Shown in pieces: positions 38,630 through 48,524 of a stretch of DNA of 64,000 bases. The position numbers and the translations under genes are program-made. The notes beneath the pieces were generated by a model. That model had not been told where the DNA came from, did not search any database, and saw nothing but the letters and a program-made list of their open reading frames with translations. Source of the DNA: Sphingomonas morindae (GTDB lineage Bacteria; Pseudomonadota; Alphaproteobacteria; Sphingomonadales; Sphingomonadaceae). Location: the NCBI RefSeq assembly GCF_023822065.1, contig NZ_CP084930.1, forward strand, positions 310,001 to 374,000. Reading direction: 5' to 3'. How positions within the stretch are numbered: position 1 is the first letter of the stretch; each line of letters opens with the position of its first letter.

Positions 38630-40105
38630 TCACCACCACGCCCCGGGCCGGGCGGCGAAGCCGGCGCGCTCCTCGATCGCCAGCGCGGCGTTGAGCACGC
38701 CCTGCTCGTCGAGCGGCCGGCCGATGATCTGCAGCCCCAGCGGCAGCCCCTGCGCGTCAAGCCCGGCCGGCACCGACATGGCCGGCAGCCCCGCCAGCGA
38801 GGCCGGCACGGTGAAGACGTCGTTCAGATACATGGCGATCGGATCGGATTTTTCACCCAGACCGAACGCCGCCGAGGGCGCGGTGGGCGTGAGCAGCGCG
38901 TCGCACTGCGCGAAGGCCTGCTCGAAATCGCGCGCGATCAGCGCCCGCACCTTCTGCGCCTTGGTGTAATAGGCATCGTAGAAGCCCGCCGAGAGCACAT
39001 AGGTGCCGATCATGATGCGGCGCTTCACCTCCGCGCCGAAGCCGGCGGCGCGGGTGGCGGCGTACATCTCCTGCAGATTGGCGCCGTCGGGCAGGTCGCG
39101 CAGGCCGTAGCGCACGCCATCATAGCGCGCGAGGTTGGACGAGGCCTCGGCGGGCGCGATGATATAGTAGGTCGGCAGGGCGTAGCGCGTGTGCGGCAGC
39201 GACACCTCGACGATCTCGGCGCCGGCGTCGCGCGCGAAGCCGATGCCCCGCTGCCACAGCGCGTCGATCTCGGCGGGCATATTCTCCACCCGATAGTCTT
39301 TCGGGATGCCGATGCGCTTGCCGCGCAGATCGGCGGAGAGCCCCTGTTCCCAGGCCGGCACCGGCAGATCGAGCGAGGTCGCGTCGCGCGGGTCGAAGCC
39401 CGACATGGCCTCGAGCAGCGCCGCGCAATCGCGCACGTCGCGCGCCATCGGTCCGGCCTGGTCGAGCGAGGAGGCGAAGGCCACCACGCCCCAGCGCGAG
39501 CAGCGGCCATAGGTGGGCTTGATCCCGGCGATGCCCGCGAAGGCGGCGGGCTGGCGGATCGAGCCGCCGGTGTCGGTGCCGGTCGCCGCCGGCGCCATGC
39601 GCGCCGCCACCGCCGCCGCCGAGCCGCCGGAGGATCCGCCGGGCGTCAACGCCGCCTCGTCATTGCCGCGCCGCCAGGGCGAGACGACAGGGCCGAAGGC
39701 GCTGGTCTCGTTGGACGAGCCCATCGCGAACTGGTCCATGTTGAGCTTGCCGAGCATTCCCGCGCCGGCGCCGAACAGCTTGGCGGTGATGGTGGATTCA
39801 TAGGGCGGCACGAAGCCGTCGAGGATCGCGCTCGCCGCCGTGGTGGCGACGCCCGCCGTGCAGAACAGATCCTTGATGCCGAGCGGTACGCCCGAGAGCG
39901 GCAGCAGCGCGCCCTCGGTGCGGGCGCGATCGGCCGCCTCGGCGGCGGCGATGGCATGGTCGGGCGTTTCCACCAGCCAGGCGTTGAGCGGGCGGCCGCG
40001 CGCCACCGCGCCGATAAAGGCCTCGGCCACCTCGCGGGCGGAGAAATGTCCGTCGCGCACGCCGTCGCGCAGCGCGACGACGCCCAGATCAGTCAGCTCG
40101 GTCAC
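38630..40105 (-). CDS. gatA: Aspartyl/glutamyl-tRNA amidotransferase subunit A
   Basis: This amidase subunit of 491 aa has the Ser-cisSer-Lys triad: Lys in [10 protein letters not shown], Ser pair in [15 protein letters not shown], and [15 protein letters not shown]. It liberates ammonia from glutamine for GatB. The start is GTG 40105, sharing one base with the gatC stop, so translation is coupled. GatB follows 34 bp downstream. Confidence 0.97.
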   Translation of the reverse strand: MTELTDLGVVALRDGVRDGHFSAREVAEAFIGAVARGRPLNAWLVETPDHAIAAAEAADRARTEGALLPLSGVPLGIKDLFCTAGVATTAASAILDGFVPPYESTITAKLFGAGAGMLGKLNMDQFAMGSSNETSAFGPVVSPWRRGNDEAALTPGGSSGGSAAAVAARMAPAATGTDTGGSIRQPAAFAGIAGIKPTYGRCSRWGVVAFASSLDQAGPMARDVRDCAALLEAMSGFDPRDATSLDLPVPAWEQGLSADLRGKRIGIPKDYRVENMPAEIDALWQRGIGFARDAGAEIVEVSLPHTRYALPTYYIIAPAEASSNLARYDGVRYGLRDLPDGANLQEMYAATRAAGFGAEVKRRIMIGTYVLSAGFYDAYYTKAQKVRALIARDFEQAFAQCDALLTPTAPSAAFGLGEKSDPIAMYLNDVFTVPASLAGLPAMSVPAGLDAQGLPLGLQIIGRPLDEQGVLNAALAIEERAGFAARPGAWW

Positions 40106-40392
40106 TATTCGATCACCTTGGGAACGGCGAAGAAGCCGTGTTCGGCCTGGGGCGCGTTGGCGAGCACGGCATCGCGCGCATCGCCATCGCTGACGACGTC
40201 GTCGCGCAGCCGGAGATGGTTGGGGATGACGGCCGCGAGCGGCTCGACCCCGGCGGTGTCGACCTCGCCCAATTGCTCGATCCAGCCGAGGATATTGTTG
40301 AGCTCGGGAAGGAGCGCCTGCGCCTCGGCCTCGCTGACGGCGATCCGCGCGAGGCCGGCGATCTTCTGGACGGTGGAGAGATCTACGGACAT
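40105..40392 (-). CDS. gatC: Aspartyl/glutamyl-tRNA amidotransferase subunit C
   Basis: This is a 95 aa structural subunit that wraps GatA and GatB. It shows [38 protein letters not shown] and [19 protein letters not shown]. It is first in the operon. TTGATG, a 17-base spacer and TAGCCG lie upstream with six bases between the -10 box and the ATG, and no Shine-Dalgarno is visible, so the mRNA is probably leaderless. Confidence 0.96.
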   Translation of the reverse strand: MSVDLSTVQKIAGLARIAVSEAEAQALLPELNNILGWIEQLGEVDTAGVEPLAAVIPNHLRLRDDVVSDGDARDAVLANAPQAEHGFFAVPKVIE

Positions 40393-40398
40393 GAATCG

Positions 40399-40427
40399 CG
40401 GCTAGCATCGCCCCGATGCGGCATCAA
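40399..40427 (-). promoter_or_regulatory. Candidate gatCAB promoter (leaderless)
   Basis: TTGATG-N17-TAGCCG on the minus strand, six bases before the gatC ATG. Confidence 0.45.
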
Positions 40428-40525
40428 GCGATAGGCGTGGCGGCGCGGCCCGTCGGCTATGCGATCGGCGTTGACGGCGGCGGCGCGAGCGCGGATGCCG
40501 GCGGGCCCCCAGTCCGGAGTTGCGT

Positions 40526-41632
40526 GTGGCCGCCCGTCGCTTCCTCTATGTCGTCGCCGCGCTGATCTTCCTGGTGCTGGCGCTGGGCCTGGCCTGGTCG
40601 CTCGCGCCCTTCGCGATCATGCGCGCGGCGCTGGTGCCGCACGGCGGCTGGACGATGCCGCCCGGCGCGCCCGATTATCGCCGGCCGGACGCCTGGCTGG
40701 CCCGGCCCGGCGCGCGCGACGACGCCGCGCGCTGGCTGCCCGCCGGCCTCGCCCGGCCGCCCGCCGGTCCGGCGGCGGTCTTCTTCATCCCGCCCACCAC
40801 CTATCTGGATCGTTCGCGCTGGAACGCGCCCTATGACGATCGCATCGCCGACGCGCGCTCGCGCCTGATCACCGGCGCGGAGGCGAGCGCCTTTACCGGC
40901 GTCGGCCGGGTCTGGGCGCCGCGCTACCGCCAGGCGACGATCGGCGCCTTCCTGACCGATCGCCCCGAGGCGGCGCGCGCGCTCGATCTCGCCTATCAGG
41001 ACGTCGCCCGCGCCTTCGACACCTTTCTCGCCGAGGCGCCGCCCGACGCGCCGATCCTGCTGGCCGGCCACAGCCAGGGCAGCTTCCACCTGCTGCGCCT
41101 GCTGCGCGAGCGGATCGCCGGCACGCCGCGGGCGCGCCGGATCGTCGCCGCCTATGCGGTGGGCTGGCCGGTGTCGATCAAGGCCGATCTGCCCGCGCTC
41201 GGCCTGCCCGCCTGCACGGCGGCGGCGCAGGCCGGCTGCCTGCTCAGCTGGGAAAGCTTCGCCGAACCCGCCGATCCGCGCCAGCTGCGGCTGCGCTACG
41301 ACGCATCGGCAGGCTTTACCGGCGCGCCCCGGCGCGGCACGGCCGCGCTCTGCGTCAATCCGCTCACCGGCACCGCCGGCGGGAGCGCCCCGGCGGCGGC
41401 GAATCTCGGCGCGCTCCGGCCCGAGGCGGGGCTGGAGGCGGCGCGGCTGGTCCCCGGGCTGGTGCCCGCGCGCTGCGCCGCCGATGGCCTGCTCCTGATC
41501 GGCGCCGCGCCGGCCGGCTATGGACTGGCGGTGCTGCCCGGCAACAATTACCATGTCTTCGACTATGCCCTGTTCTGGGCCAATATCCGCGCCGATGCCG
41601 CCCGCCGGCTCGCCGCCTGGAGCCTGCGATGA
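40526..41632 (+). CDS. DUF3089-like alpha/beta-hydrolase
   Basis: This protein of about 368 aa has an N-terminal transmembrane anchor ([21 protein letters not shown]). The hydrolase domain has nucleophile elbow [13 protein letters not shown], preceded by [19 protein letters not shown], a DUF3089-type block, and ends with His in [13 protein letters not shown] lipase or esterase activity in the periplasm is plausible; the substrate is unknown. GTG 40526 has GGAG six bases upstream; TTG 40520 is possible. It overlaps ruvX by four bases. Confidence 0.72.
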   Translation: MAARRFLYVVAALIFLVLALGLAWSLAPFAIMRAALVPHGGWTMPPGAPDYRRPDAWLARPGARDDAARWLPAGLARPPAGPAAVFFIPPTTYLDRSRWNAPYDDRIADARSRLITGAEASAFTGVGRVWAPRYRQATIGAFLTDRPEAARALDLAYQDVARAFDTFLAEAPPDAPILLAGHSQGSFHLLRLLRERIAGTPRARRIVAAYAVGWPVSIKADLPALGLPACTAAAQAGCLLSWESFAEPADPRQLRLRYDASAGFTGAPRRGTAALCVNPLTGTAGGSAPAAANLGALRPEAGLEAARLVPGLVPARCAADGLLLIGAAPAGYGLAVLPGNNYHVFDYALFWANIRADAARRLAAWSLR

Positions 41633-42084
41633 TCCACGCCTCCGCGCTCGATTTCCGCGACGCGCTCCCCGCGCGCGGCCGGCTCGCCGGGCTCGATGTC
41701 GGCACCAAGACGATCGGGGTGGCGCTGTGCGACGCCTCCTGGACGATCGCCAGCCCCGCCGAGACGATCCGGCGCGGCAAGTTCATGCACGATCTCGCGA
41801 CGCTCACGGCCTTGTGCGAGCGCCAGGCGATTCGCGGCCTCGTGCTCGGCCTGCCGCTCGGCATGGATGGCGGGGATACGTCGCGCACCCAGGGCGTGCG
41901 CGCCTTCGCCCGCAATCTCGCGCCGCTGGCGCTGCCGCTGCTGCTGTGGGACGAGCGCTGGTCCACCGCCGCCGTCACCCGCACGCTGCTCGAAGCCGAT
42001 GCCTCGCGCGCCCGGCGCGCCGAGCTGGTCGACAAGATGGCTGCCGCCTACATCCTGCAGGGCGCGATCGACGCCATGGCTTGA
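41629..42084 (+). CDS. ruvX: Holliday junction resolvase-like RuvX (YqgF)
   Basis: This 151 aa RNase-H-fold protein has [17 protein letters not shown] (first acidic residue), [36 protein letters not shown] (Glu) and [15 protein letters not shown] (terminal Asp). YqgF proteins act in pre-16S rRNA 5'-end maturation and resemble resolvases. It is coupled to the upstream hydrolase gene and sits 33 bp before pyrB. Confidence 0.9.
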   Translation: MIHASALDFRDALPARGRLAGLDVGTKTIGVALCDASWTIASPAETIRRGKFMHDLATLTALCERQAIRGLVLGLPLGMDGGDTSRTQGVRAFARNLAPLALPLLLWDERWSTAAVTRTLLEADASRARRAELVDKMAAAYILQGAIDAMA

Positions 42085-42109
42085 GGCGCGGCGCGGCGCC
42101 CGATACAGC
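42081..42109 (+). promoter_or_regulatory. Candidate pyrB promoter (near-leaderless)
   Basis: TTGAGG, a 17-base spacer and TACAGC end eight bases before the pyrB ATG. No Shine-Dalgarno is evident. Confidence 0.4.
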
Positions 42110-42117
42110 GCATCGCC

Positions 42118-43119
42118 ATGCCCGATCCCGCTCCGTCGCCCAGCCCCTCGCCCCACGCCGTGCCGGAGGGCGCGCATCCCTTCCCCTATCGGCATCTGCT
42201 CGGCATCGGCGGGCTGCGGGCCTATGAGATCGCCTATCTGCTGGACGAGGCGGAGCAGTGGATCGCGCTCAACCGCGCCACAGCCAAGCATGACGACCGC
42301 CTCGCCGGCCTCACCCAGATCAACGCCTTTTTCGAGAACAGCACGCGCACGCTGCTGAGCTTCGAGATCGCCGGCAAGCGGCTGGGCATGGACGTGGTCA
42401 ACATGCATGCCGCGCAATCCAGCGTGAAGAAGGGCGAGACGCTGATCGACACGGCGGTGACGCTGAACGCGATGCGCCCCGACATGCTCGTGATCCGCCA
42501 CGATGCCTCTGGCGCGGTGGCGCTGATCGCGGACAAGGTGGATTGCCCCGTGCTCAACGCGGGCGATGGCCGCCACGAACATCCCACCCAGGCGCTGCTC
42601 GACGCGCTCACCATCCGCCGCCGTGTCGGCCGGGTGGAGCATAGCGTCGTCGTCATCTGCGGCGATGTGCTGCACAGCCGCGTGGCGCGCTCGAACATCC
42701 TCCTGCTCACCACGCTCGGCGCCGAGGTGCGGGTGGTGGCGCCGCCCACGCTGCTGCCGCCCGCGATCGAACGCATGGGGGTGACGGTGTTCACCGATTT
42801 CGACGCGGCGCTCGAGGGCGCCGAGGTGGTGATGATGCTGCGCCTCCAGCTGGAGCGGATGGTGGGCGCCTTCGTGCCGAGCCCGCGCGAATATCACGCG
42901 CTGTACGGCCTCACCCGCGAACGGCTGCGCCGCGCCGAGCGCAATGCGCTGGTGATGCATCCCGGGCCGATGAACCGCGGGATCGAGATCACCTCGGACG
43001 TCGCCGACGATCTCGATCGCTCGGCCATTACCGAACAGGTGGAGATGGGCGTGGCGGTGCGCATGGCCTGTCTGGACGTGCTGACCCGAGGACGGCGCGG
43101 CGTGGAGGGCTGGGCATGA
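42118..43119 (+). CDS. pyrB: Aspartate carbamoyltransferase catalytic subunit
   Basis: This enzyme makes N-carbamoyl-aspartate in pyrimidine synthesis (333 aa). The carbamoyl-phosphate loop is [15 protein letters not shown] (STRT), with SVKKGET (Lys), [16 protein letters not shown] (HPTQ) and [11 protein letters not shown] (PGP). No regulatory pyrI follows. It overlaps the dihydroorotase-like gene by four bases (ATGA), as in organisms where ATCase assembles with a DHOase-like partner. Confidence 0.96.
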   Translation: MPDPAPSPSPSPHAVPEGAHPFPYRHLLGIGGLRAYEIAYLLDEAEQWIALNRATAKHDDRLAGLTQINAFFENSTRTLLSFEIAGKRLGMDVVNMHAAQSSVKKGETLIDTAVTLNAMRPDMLVIRHDASGAVALIADKVDCPVLNAGDGRHEHPTQALLDALTIRRRVGRVEHSVVVICGDVLHSRVARSNILLLTTLGAEVRVVAPPTLLPPAIERMGVTVFTDFDAALEGAEVVMMLRLQLERMVGAFVPSPREYHALYGLTRERLRRAERNALVMHPGPMNRGIEITSDVADDLDRSAITEQVEMGVAVRMACLDVLTRGRRGVEGWA

Positions 43120-44348
43120 ACCGGCTGGCCATTCGCAACGCCCGCGTCGTCGATCCAGTCGCGGGCACGCTCGTCGAGGGCGGCGTGCTGATCGAGGACG
43201 GGCTGCTCGCGGCGGTGGGCGATGTCGATGACGGGCTGTTCCGCCGCTCCGACGCGGTCGCCGATGCGCGGGGCGCGCTGGTCCTGCCGGGGCTGGTGGA
43301 TGCCTGCGCCTTCGCGGTCGATCCCGCCGCCGCGGCCGCCGGCGGCATCACCACCACGCTGCTGATGCCCGATCACGCGCCGCCGCTCGACCAGCCGGCG
43401 CTGATCCGCGAGATCGCCGCCGGGCGCGAGAGCCTGCGCGTGCATCCGATCGCCGCCGCCACGCGCGGCCTGGCGGGGCAGGAAATGGCCGAGCTGGGGC
43501 TGATGAAGCGCGCCGGCGCGGTCGCGGTCGCCACCGGGCGCGGCTGGATCGCCGATTCGGGGCTGATGCACCGGCTGCTCGCCTATGCCGCCGCGCTCGA
43601 TCTCGTCGTCGTCAGCCATGCCGAGGATGCGGGGCTGGTCCGCCACGCCGTCGCCACTGATGGCGAGACGGCGACGCGGCTCGGCCTCGCCTCCGCGCCC
43701 GCGATCGCCGAGGCGATGGCGGTGGCGCGCGATCTGATGCTGGCCGAGGAAACGGGCGCGCGCCTCCATTTCCGCCAGCTCTCCACCGCCGCCGCGCTCG
43801 ATCTGGTGCGCGCCGCCAAGCGGCGGGGGGTGCGCGTCACCTGCGGCATCACGCCCGCGCATCTGCTGCTGTCGGATACCGCGATCGGGCCGTTCCGCAC
43901 CTTCGCGCGGCTGTCGCCGCCGCTGCGCTCCGAAAGCGATCGCGCCGCCTGCCTCGCCGCCGTGGCGGACGGCACGATCGATCTGCTCTGCTCCGGCCAT
44001 GATCCGCGCGGGCCGGAAGCCAAGCGCCTGCCCTATGCCAATGCCGAGCCCGGCATGGCGGGGGCGGCGACGCTGCTGGCGCTGGCGCTGACGCTGGTGC
44101 GCGACGGCGTGATTGATCTTCCCCGGCTCGCGGCGCTGCTCACCGCCGCGCCGGCGCGGCTGTTCGGCCTCGCCAGCGGCACGCTCGCGGTCGGCGCGCC
44201 GGCGGACGTGATCCTGGTGGACGATGCCGCGCCCTGGCGGATCGCCGCCGAAACGCTGCCAGGCAAGGCCGGCAACACGCCGTTCGACGCGCTGCCCGTG
44301 CAGGGGCGCGTGCTCAAGACGATCAAGGGCGGCCAGCCGCTCGGCTGA
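43116..44348 (+). CDS. Dihydroorotase-like protein, probably non-catalytic (PyrC'/PyrX type)
   Basis: This 410 aa amidohydrolase-fold protein is coupled to pyrB. Active dihydroorotases have a metal HxH in the motif DxHxHxR after PGLVD; here the segment is [13 protein letters not shown] with no His. [10 protein letters not shown] keeps one His, but HFRQLST lacks the expected His and [10 protein letters not shown] replaces the usual DHAPH. It therefore most likely serves as the structural partner of PyrB, like Pseudomonas PyrX. A separate active pyrC should exist elsewhere. Length is normal, so it is not a decaying gene. Confidence 0.8.
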   Translation: MNRLAIRNARVVDPVAGTLVEGGVLIEDGLLAAVGDVDDGLFRRSDAVADARGALVLPGLVDACAFAVDPAAAAAGGITTTLLMPDHAPPLDQPALIREIAAGRESLRVHPIAAATRGLAGQEMAELGLMKRAGAVAVATGRGWIADSGLMHRLLAYAAALDLVVVSHAEDAGLVRHAVATDGETATRLGLASAPAIAEAMAVARDLMLAEETGARLHFRQLSTAAALDLVRAAKRRGVRVTCGITPAHLLLSDTAIGPFRTFARLSPPLRSESDRAACLAAVADGTIDLLCSGHDPRGPEAKRLPYANAEPGMAGAATLLALALTLVRDGVIDLPRLAALLTAAPARLFGLASGTLAVGAPADVILVDDAAPWRIAAETLPGKAGNTPFDALPVQGRVLKTIKGGQPLG

Positions 44349-44365
44349 GCGGCCGCGCCCGAGGC

Positions 44366-45739
44366 TCAGCGCAGCGCGAGACGCGGCGGAACGGCGGCGC
44401 GGCTGACGAAGCGCAGCGGCGCATCGCCGGCGGCGGCGCGGACGAAACAGGCGCCGCCGCGCGCGCGGATGGCGGTGCAGAGCGCCGCCGCCGCGTCCCG
44501 GCTGGCGAAGCCGCCCACCGAGAGGCGCACCAGCGCCGCGCCGCCCTGCCCCACGCCACCGCGCACCGGCGTAAGCCGCGCCACGCGCGGGCTCAGCCGT
44601 GACGCCTCGCGCCAGGCCGCGTCGGCGGCGGCGGGACGGGCATAGGCGCCGAGCTGCACGACGAAGCCCGCCGCCCCCTGCCCCATCGGCCACAACCGCG
44701 ACGGCGCGGCGGGGGCGCGGACCAGCGGCGGGATCATCGCCTGCGCGGTGCGCAGCAGCAGCGCCGAGCGCGCAGCGCGGGCCGCGAGATCGGCACCAAA
44801 ATCGGGATCGGGCGCGATCGCCGGCATCGGCAGGGCGGCCGGGCGCTCCATCTGCTCCGCCACTTGCGCCGGCACCGGCGCCGGTGCGCTCTCGGTGGAG
44901 GGCGGTGGCGCGGCAGCAATGGCGGGCGCGGCGTGCGGCGCAGGCACGGTGGCCGGCACGGGCGCGGGCTCCGCCGCCGCGAGCGCGACCGGCGCCGACG
45001 CCGGCAGCGCGAGCGCCAGCGCGCTCGGCTCGCCCATATCGTCGGAGCGGGGCGTTGTATCGAACAGATGCGCGATCTGGCGCGCAGCGGCATCGGGGCC
45101 GGTCAGCGCCGCCCAGCCGGCGATCTGCGCCTCGATGCGATCGGGCGGCGTATCCTGCATCGCCATGCCGCGCGCCTCGGCCCAGCGCCCGTCGAGCGCG
45201 AGCGCGAAGGCGAGGTTCTGCCGCGCGCGCGCATCGGACTGGCCATCGCGGATCAGCTGGGTGAGCATGGCGATGCCGGCGGCGCGATCGCCCGCCAGCG
45301 CCAGCGCGAGGCCGAGATCCGCCACCGGCGCGCGGCCTGCCAGCGCGGCGAGCCGTGTCCGCGCCCGCGCGGCATCGCCCAGCCCGATCTCGGCCAGCGC
45401 GAGCCCGAGCGTCGCCGAGGCCTGGTCGGGGGCGAGGCGCAAGGCCTCGTCGAAGGCGGTGGCGGCGGCCCGGGCGCGGCCATCGGCAAGATAGGCCTGG
45501 CCGAGCAGGCGGCGCAGCGCCGCATCCTGCGGCGTCTCGGCGACCGCGCGCTCGGCGAGCGCGACCGCGCGGGCGCCCTGGTGGCGGGCCAGCGCGGCGC
45601 GCGCGGCCTCGGCCCCCGGCGCGGCGCGATCGCTCAGCCCGGCGACATGGCCGCGCCCGCCATCGGGCGTGCAGGCGATGGTCACGGTGCCGAGCAGCAG
45701 CGCGAGCCCGGTGACGCGGACGAGCAGCGCGCGCCTCAT
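44366..45739 (-). CDS. TPR and SPOR domain protein
   Basis: This 457 aa secreted protein starts MRRALLVRVTGLALLLGTVTIAC, a signal peptide possibly of lipoprotein type although the residues before Cys are not a strong lipobox. TPR-like repeats cover about 40-200 (AVALAERAVAETPQDAALR, AATAFDEALRLAPDQASA). A long Pro/Ala linker follows, then a SPOR domain (GFVVQLGAYARPAAADAAW ... GGACFVR) that binds denuded peptidoglycan. It overlaps the upstream RHH-like gene (ATGA). A role in septal wall or envelope organisation is inferred. Confidence 0.75.
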   Translation of the reverse strand: MRRALLVRVTGLALLLGTVTIACTPDGGRGHVAGLSDRAAPGAEAARAALARHQGARAVALAERAVAETPQDAALRRLLGQAYLADGRARAAATAFDEALRLAPDQASATLGLALAEIGLGDAARARTRLAALAGRAPVADLGLALALAGDRAAGIAMLTQLIRDGQSDARARQNLAFALALDGRWAEARGMAMQDTPPDRIEAQIAGWAALTGPDAAARQIAHLFDTTPRSDDMGEPSALALALPASAPVALAAAEPAPVPATVPAPHAAPAIAAAPPPSTESAPAPVPAQVAEQMERPAALPMPAIAPDPDFGADLAARAARSALLLRTAQAMIPPLVRAPAAPSRLWPMGQGAAGFVVQLGAYARPAAADAAWREASRLSPRVARLTPVRGGVGQGGAALVRLSVGGFASRDAAAALCTAIRARGGACFVRAAAGDAPLRFVSRAAVPPRLALR

Positions 45740-46161
45740 GCCTCGCGCTCCAGCGCGCCCGCCAGCGCGGCGAGATCGGGCCGGGCGGCGATCGCGGCGT
45801 CGAGCGCCTCGACCAGGAAGCTCTGGGCGGAGCGGTGCTCGGCCGCGCACACCAGCCGCAGCCGCGCGTGGCGCGCCGCGTCCAGCCGCAGCGTGAAGGC
45901 CTTGCGCGGCCGCGCCGGCACGCACTCGGAGGCGCTCAGCGGCTCGGGCACGCCGGCGGCGCTGCCCATCGCGTCGCCCTCGTCGGCGGCGGTGGCGGGC
46001 AGGCGCACCACCAGCCGTGGCGCGGCGGCGGGCTCGGGCGCGTCGGGCGCATCGGCGTCGACCGGGCCGAGCGCCGACAGCGCGACCCGCAGCGCCGGCC
46101 GCGCCGCGCCCTTGCGCGCCAGCAGCGATCCGGAAAGCGAGGCGAAACCCTTTTCGTGCAT
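45736..46161 (-). CDS. Small RHH-like partner of the ParA ATPase
   Basis: This 141 aa protein has a variable Ala/Pro-rich N-terminus and a C-terminal block KAFTLRLDAARHARLRLVCAAEHRSAQSFLVEALDAAI, which looks like a ribbon-helix-helix (beta strand then two helices). It starts 13 bp after a ParA ATPase gene and overlaps the SPOR gene. By analogy with parA/parG-type systems it may be the DNA- or partner-binding half, but that is unproven. Confidence 0.6.
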   Translation of the reverse strand: MHEKGFASLSGSLLARKGAARPALRVALSALGPVDADAPDAPEPAAAPRLVVRLPATAADEGDAMGSAAGVPEPLSASECVPARPRKAFTLRLDAARHARLRLVCAAEHRSAQSFLVEALDAAIAARPDLAALAGALEREA

Positions 46162-46174
46162 TGTCGGATTGTCC

Positions 46175-46885
46175 TTATTGACCGGCGACGCGGCGGCCGA
46201 AGCCGGCCGAGGCGCCGCGCGCGCCGGCCGCCGCGCCAGGCACGGCGAACACGGTGCGGCGGAAATTCTTCTCCAGCCGATCCGAGACATAGGTCCACAG
46301 ATCGGCCACCTCGCCGGCCGAGCGGCTGGCGGCATCGACCTCCATCACGGTGCGGCCGTCGATCATCGAGGCGGCGAAATCGACGCGATGGTGCAGCATC
46401 ACCGGCGCGACCGTGCCGTGCTGCGAGAGGGCGATCACCGCCTCCTGCGTGATGCGCGCCTTGGGCGTAGCGGCATTGACCACGAAGAGCAGCGGCTTGC
46501 CCGAGCGTTCGCACAATTCCACGGTGGCGCCGACCGCGCGCAGATCGTGCGGGCTGGGCCGCGTCGGGATGAGGATCAGCTCGGCGACCTGGACCACGCT
46601 CTGGATCGCCATGGTGATGGCGGGCGGCGTGTCGATCACCGCCAGCTTGAAGCCCTGCTGGCGCAGCTGATCGAGATCCGCCGCGAGCCGGGCGACGCTG
46701 GTCTGCGCGAAGGCCGGCGTCTCCGCCTCGCGCTCGTTCCACCAATCCGCCAGCGACCCCTGCGGATCGATATCGATCAGCACCACCGGCCCCGCGCCCA
46801 TCCGCTCGGCCTGTACGGCGAGGTGGCCGGACAAGGTGGTTTTCCCCGAGCCGCCTTTCTGCGATGCCAAAGCCAGTACGCGCAT
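46175..46885 (-). CDS. ParA family ATPase
   Basis: This 236 aa protein has VLALASQKGGSGKTTLSGHLAVQAE (deviant Walker A), DIDPQGSLADWW, VIDTPPAITMAIQ (Walker B region) and ILIPTRPSPHDLRAV. It is the compact ParA type without an N-terminal HTH. GGGGA five bases before ATG 46885 supports this start; ATG 46897 is an alternative. It leads an operon with an RHH-like protein and a SPOR protein, and is divergent from another SPOR gene. Confidence 0.88.
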   Translation of the reverse strand: MRVLALASQKGGSGKTTLSGHLAVQAERMGAGPVVLIDIDPQGSLADWWNEREAETPAFAQTSVARLAADLDQLRQQGFKLAVIDTPPAITMAIQSVVQVAELILIPTRPSPHDLRAVGATVELCERSGKPLLFVVNAATPKARITQEAVIALSQHGTVAPVMLHHRVDFAASMIDGRTVMEVDAASRSAGEVADLWTYVSDRLEKNFRRTVFAVPGAAAGARGASAGFGRRVAGQ

Positions 46886-47005
46886 GCCGGTCCCCATCTT
46901 GCCGGTGTGGCAGGCATGTCCCATGGCGGCGGCTAAGAACGGGTTAAGAAGCCCGCTTCTGCCACCGCCCGGGCGCATCGCCGCGCGATGGAGCGGAGGA
47001 ATTTG

Positions 47006-48055
47006 GTGGTGCGAATCATGCGGGTGGCGATCGGCGGGGCGGCGGCGCTGATGCTTTTGGGGGGGCCGGCCCAAGCCCAGACGGTCAAGGACGGCACCGA
47101 TGCCTGGCACCGCGGCGACTATCCCGCCGCCGTCAAGATCTGGCGTCCGCTGGCCGAGGCGGGCGATGGCGACGCCGCCTTCGATCTCGCCCAGGCCTAT
47201 AAGCTCGGGCGCGGCGTGCCCGCCGATCTCGCCCGCGCCAAGCAGCTCTACGGCCAGGCCGCGCGCGCGGGCCATGTCCAGGCCGCCGCCAATTACGGGC
47301 TGCTGCTGTTCCAGGACGGCGATCGCCAGGCGGCGATGCCCTGGGTGCGCCAGGCCGCCGATGCCGGCGATCCGCGCGCGCAATATGTGCTGGGCACCGC
47401 GCTGTTCAACGGCGATCTCGCCGCCAAGGACTGGCCGCGCGCCTATGCGCTGATGAGCCGCGCCGCCGCCGCCGGCCTGCCCCAGGCCACGACCAGCCTC
47501 GCGCAGATGGAGCGCTTCCTCTCGCCGGCGGATCGGCAGAAGGGGCTGGATCTGGCGCGCCAGCTGGCCAGCCAGCCGGTGCCGCCGATCGGCCGCCAGC
47601 TCGTGACCGCCGGCCCGGCAAGCGCCGGCGCCGCGCCCGCCGCCCCCGCCGGCCCGCTCGCGCCGCCGCCGCGCACCGCCGCCGCCGCCGCGTCGACGAG
47701 CCCGCGCGCTCTGCCGGCGCCGCGCCCTTCTCCCGCGCCGCGCCCGGCGGCCGTGCCGCGCCCGGCGGCGCCGACGCTCGCCTCGGCGCTGCGGCCGGCG
47801 CTGTCCACCGCGCCGATGGTGGGCGCGGGATGGCAGATCCAGCTCGGCGCCTATGGCAGCACCGCCGCCGCGCGGTCGGCCTGGGCGACGCTGATCGCCA
47901 AGGTGCCCGGCCTGGCCGGGCTCCGGCCCGTCTATATGCCGGCGGGCGCGCTCACCCGGCTGCGCGCGGCGGGGCTCAGCAACCGCGCGGCGGCCGATCG
48001 CAGCTGCGCCGCCGCCAAGGCCGCCGGCAGCGCCTGTTTCGCGGTCGCGCCCTGA
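47006..48055 (+). CDS. Sel1-like repeat and SPOR domain protein
   Basis: This 349 aa secreted protein has a signal peptide (AIGGAAALMLLGGPAQAQ), Sel1-like repeats at about 25-195 (AAVKIWRPLAEAGDGDAAFDLAQAYKLGRG, AKQLYGQAARAGHVQAAANYG), a Pro/Ala linker and a C-terminal SPOR domain (GWQIQLGAYGSTAAARSAW ... GSACFAVAP). GGAGG six bases before GTG 47006 decides the start; ATG 46988 lies before that ribosome site. It is divergent from the ParA operon, which also ends in a SPOR protein, suggesting a common wall-related function. Confidence 0.78.
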   Translation: MVRIMRVAIGGAAALMLLGGPAQAQTVKDGTDAWHRGDYPAAVKIWRPLAEAGDGDAAFDLAQAYKLGRGVPADLARAKQLYGQAARAGHVQAAANYGLLLFQDGDRQAAMPWVRQAADAGDPRAQYVLGTALFNGDLAAKDWPRAYALMSRAAAAGLPQATTSLAQMERFLSPADRQKGLDLARQLASQPVPPIGRQLVTAGPASAGAAPAAPAGPLAPPPRTAAAAASTSPRALPAPRPSPAPRPAAVPRPAAPTLASALRPALSTAPMVGAGWQIQLGAYGSTAAARSAWATLIAKVPGLAGLRPVYMPAGALTRLRAAGLSNRAAADRSCAAAKAAGSACFAVAP

Positions 48056-48059
48056 CCGC

Positions 48060-48524
48060 TCAGGGCGCGAAGGGCAGCAGCGCGCGGCTGGTGGCGAGAT
48101 CGGGGAGGCCCGGCGGCGGGGCGGCGCCGCGCAGCAGCAGGAAGACGTGGCGCACGATCTCCGCCTGCTGCTCGAGCCCGTAGCGGCCGAACGGGCGGCC
48201 GGGCACATAGCGCCACGCATAGCGGCAAAAGGGATGGCGGGCGAGCGGCAGGAACCAGCGCCCGCCGCGCTGCGCCTGCCAGACATGCGTCATCTCGTGG
48301 ACGAACAGGCCCTGCATCGCGCGCGACGCCGCCGCATAATCGGGCCGCCAGGTCGATCCCTCGGGGTGGCACCAAAGATGGCCGTCGGGCGCCATCACCA
48401 CGTCGCGCGGCTGGAAGCGCCACCAGCGGCGGCGATGGACGCGGACCGCGTCATAGGCGATCGCATCGCCGAACAGCGGCCGGCAGAGCGCCACCTCGGC
48501 GGCGCTGAGCGGGCGCGCGGTCAA
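48060..48524 (-). CDS. Small zincin-like protein with HExxH motif
   Basis: This 154 aa protein has HEMTH at residues 76-80 followed by a conserved-looking VWQAQRGGRW and, about 35 residues on, YGLEQQAEIV, which could supply a third ligand. Short proteins of this shape in sphingomonads are sometimes called vgr-related or DUF4157-like. No signal peptide is seen. It overlaps the upstream copper-chaperone gene by four bases. A protease activity is only a guess. Confidence 0.55.
   Translation of the reverse strand: MTARPLSAAEVALCRPLFGDAIAYDAVRVHRRRWWRFQPRDVVMAPDGHLWCHPEGSTWRPDYAAASRAMQGLFVHEMTHVWQAQRGGRWFLPLARHPFCRYAWRYVPGRPFGRYGLEQQAEIVRHVFLLLRGAAPPPGLPDLATSRALLPFAP

Noticed and set aside
42118-44348. 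pyrI regulatory subunit or a complete pyrBC pair.
   Set aside because: No pyrI is present, and the second gene lacks dihydroorotase ligand motifs.
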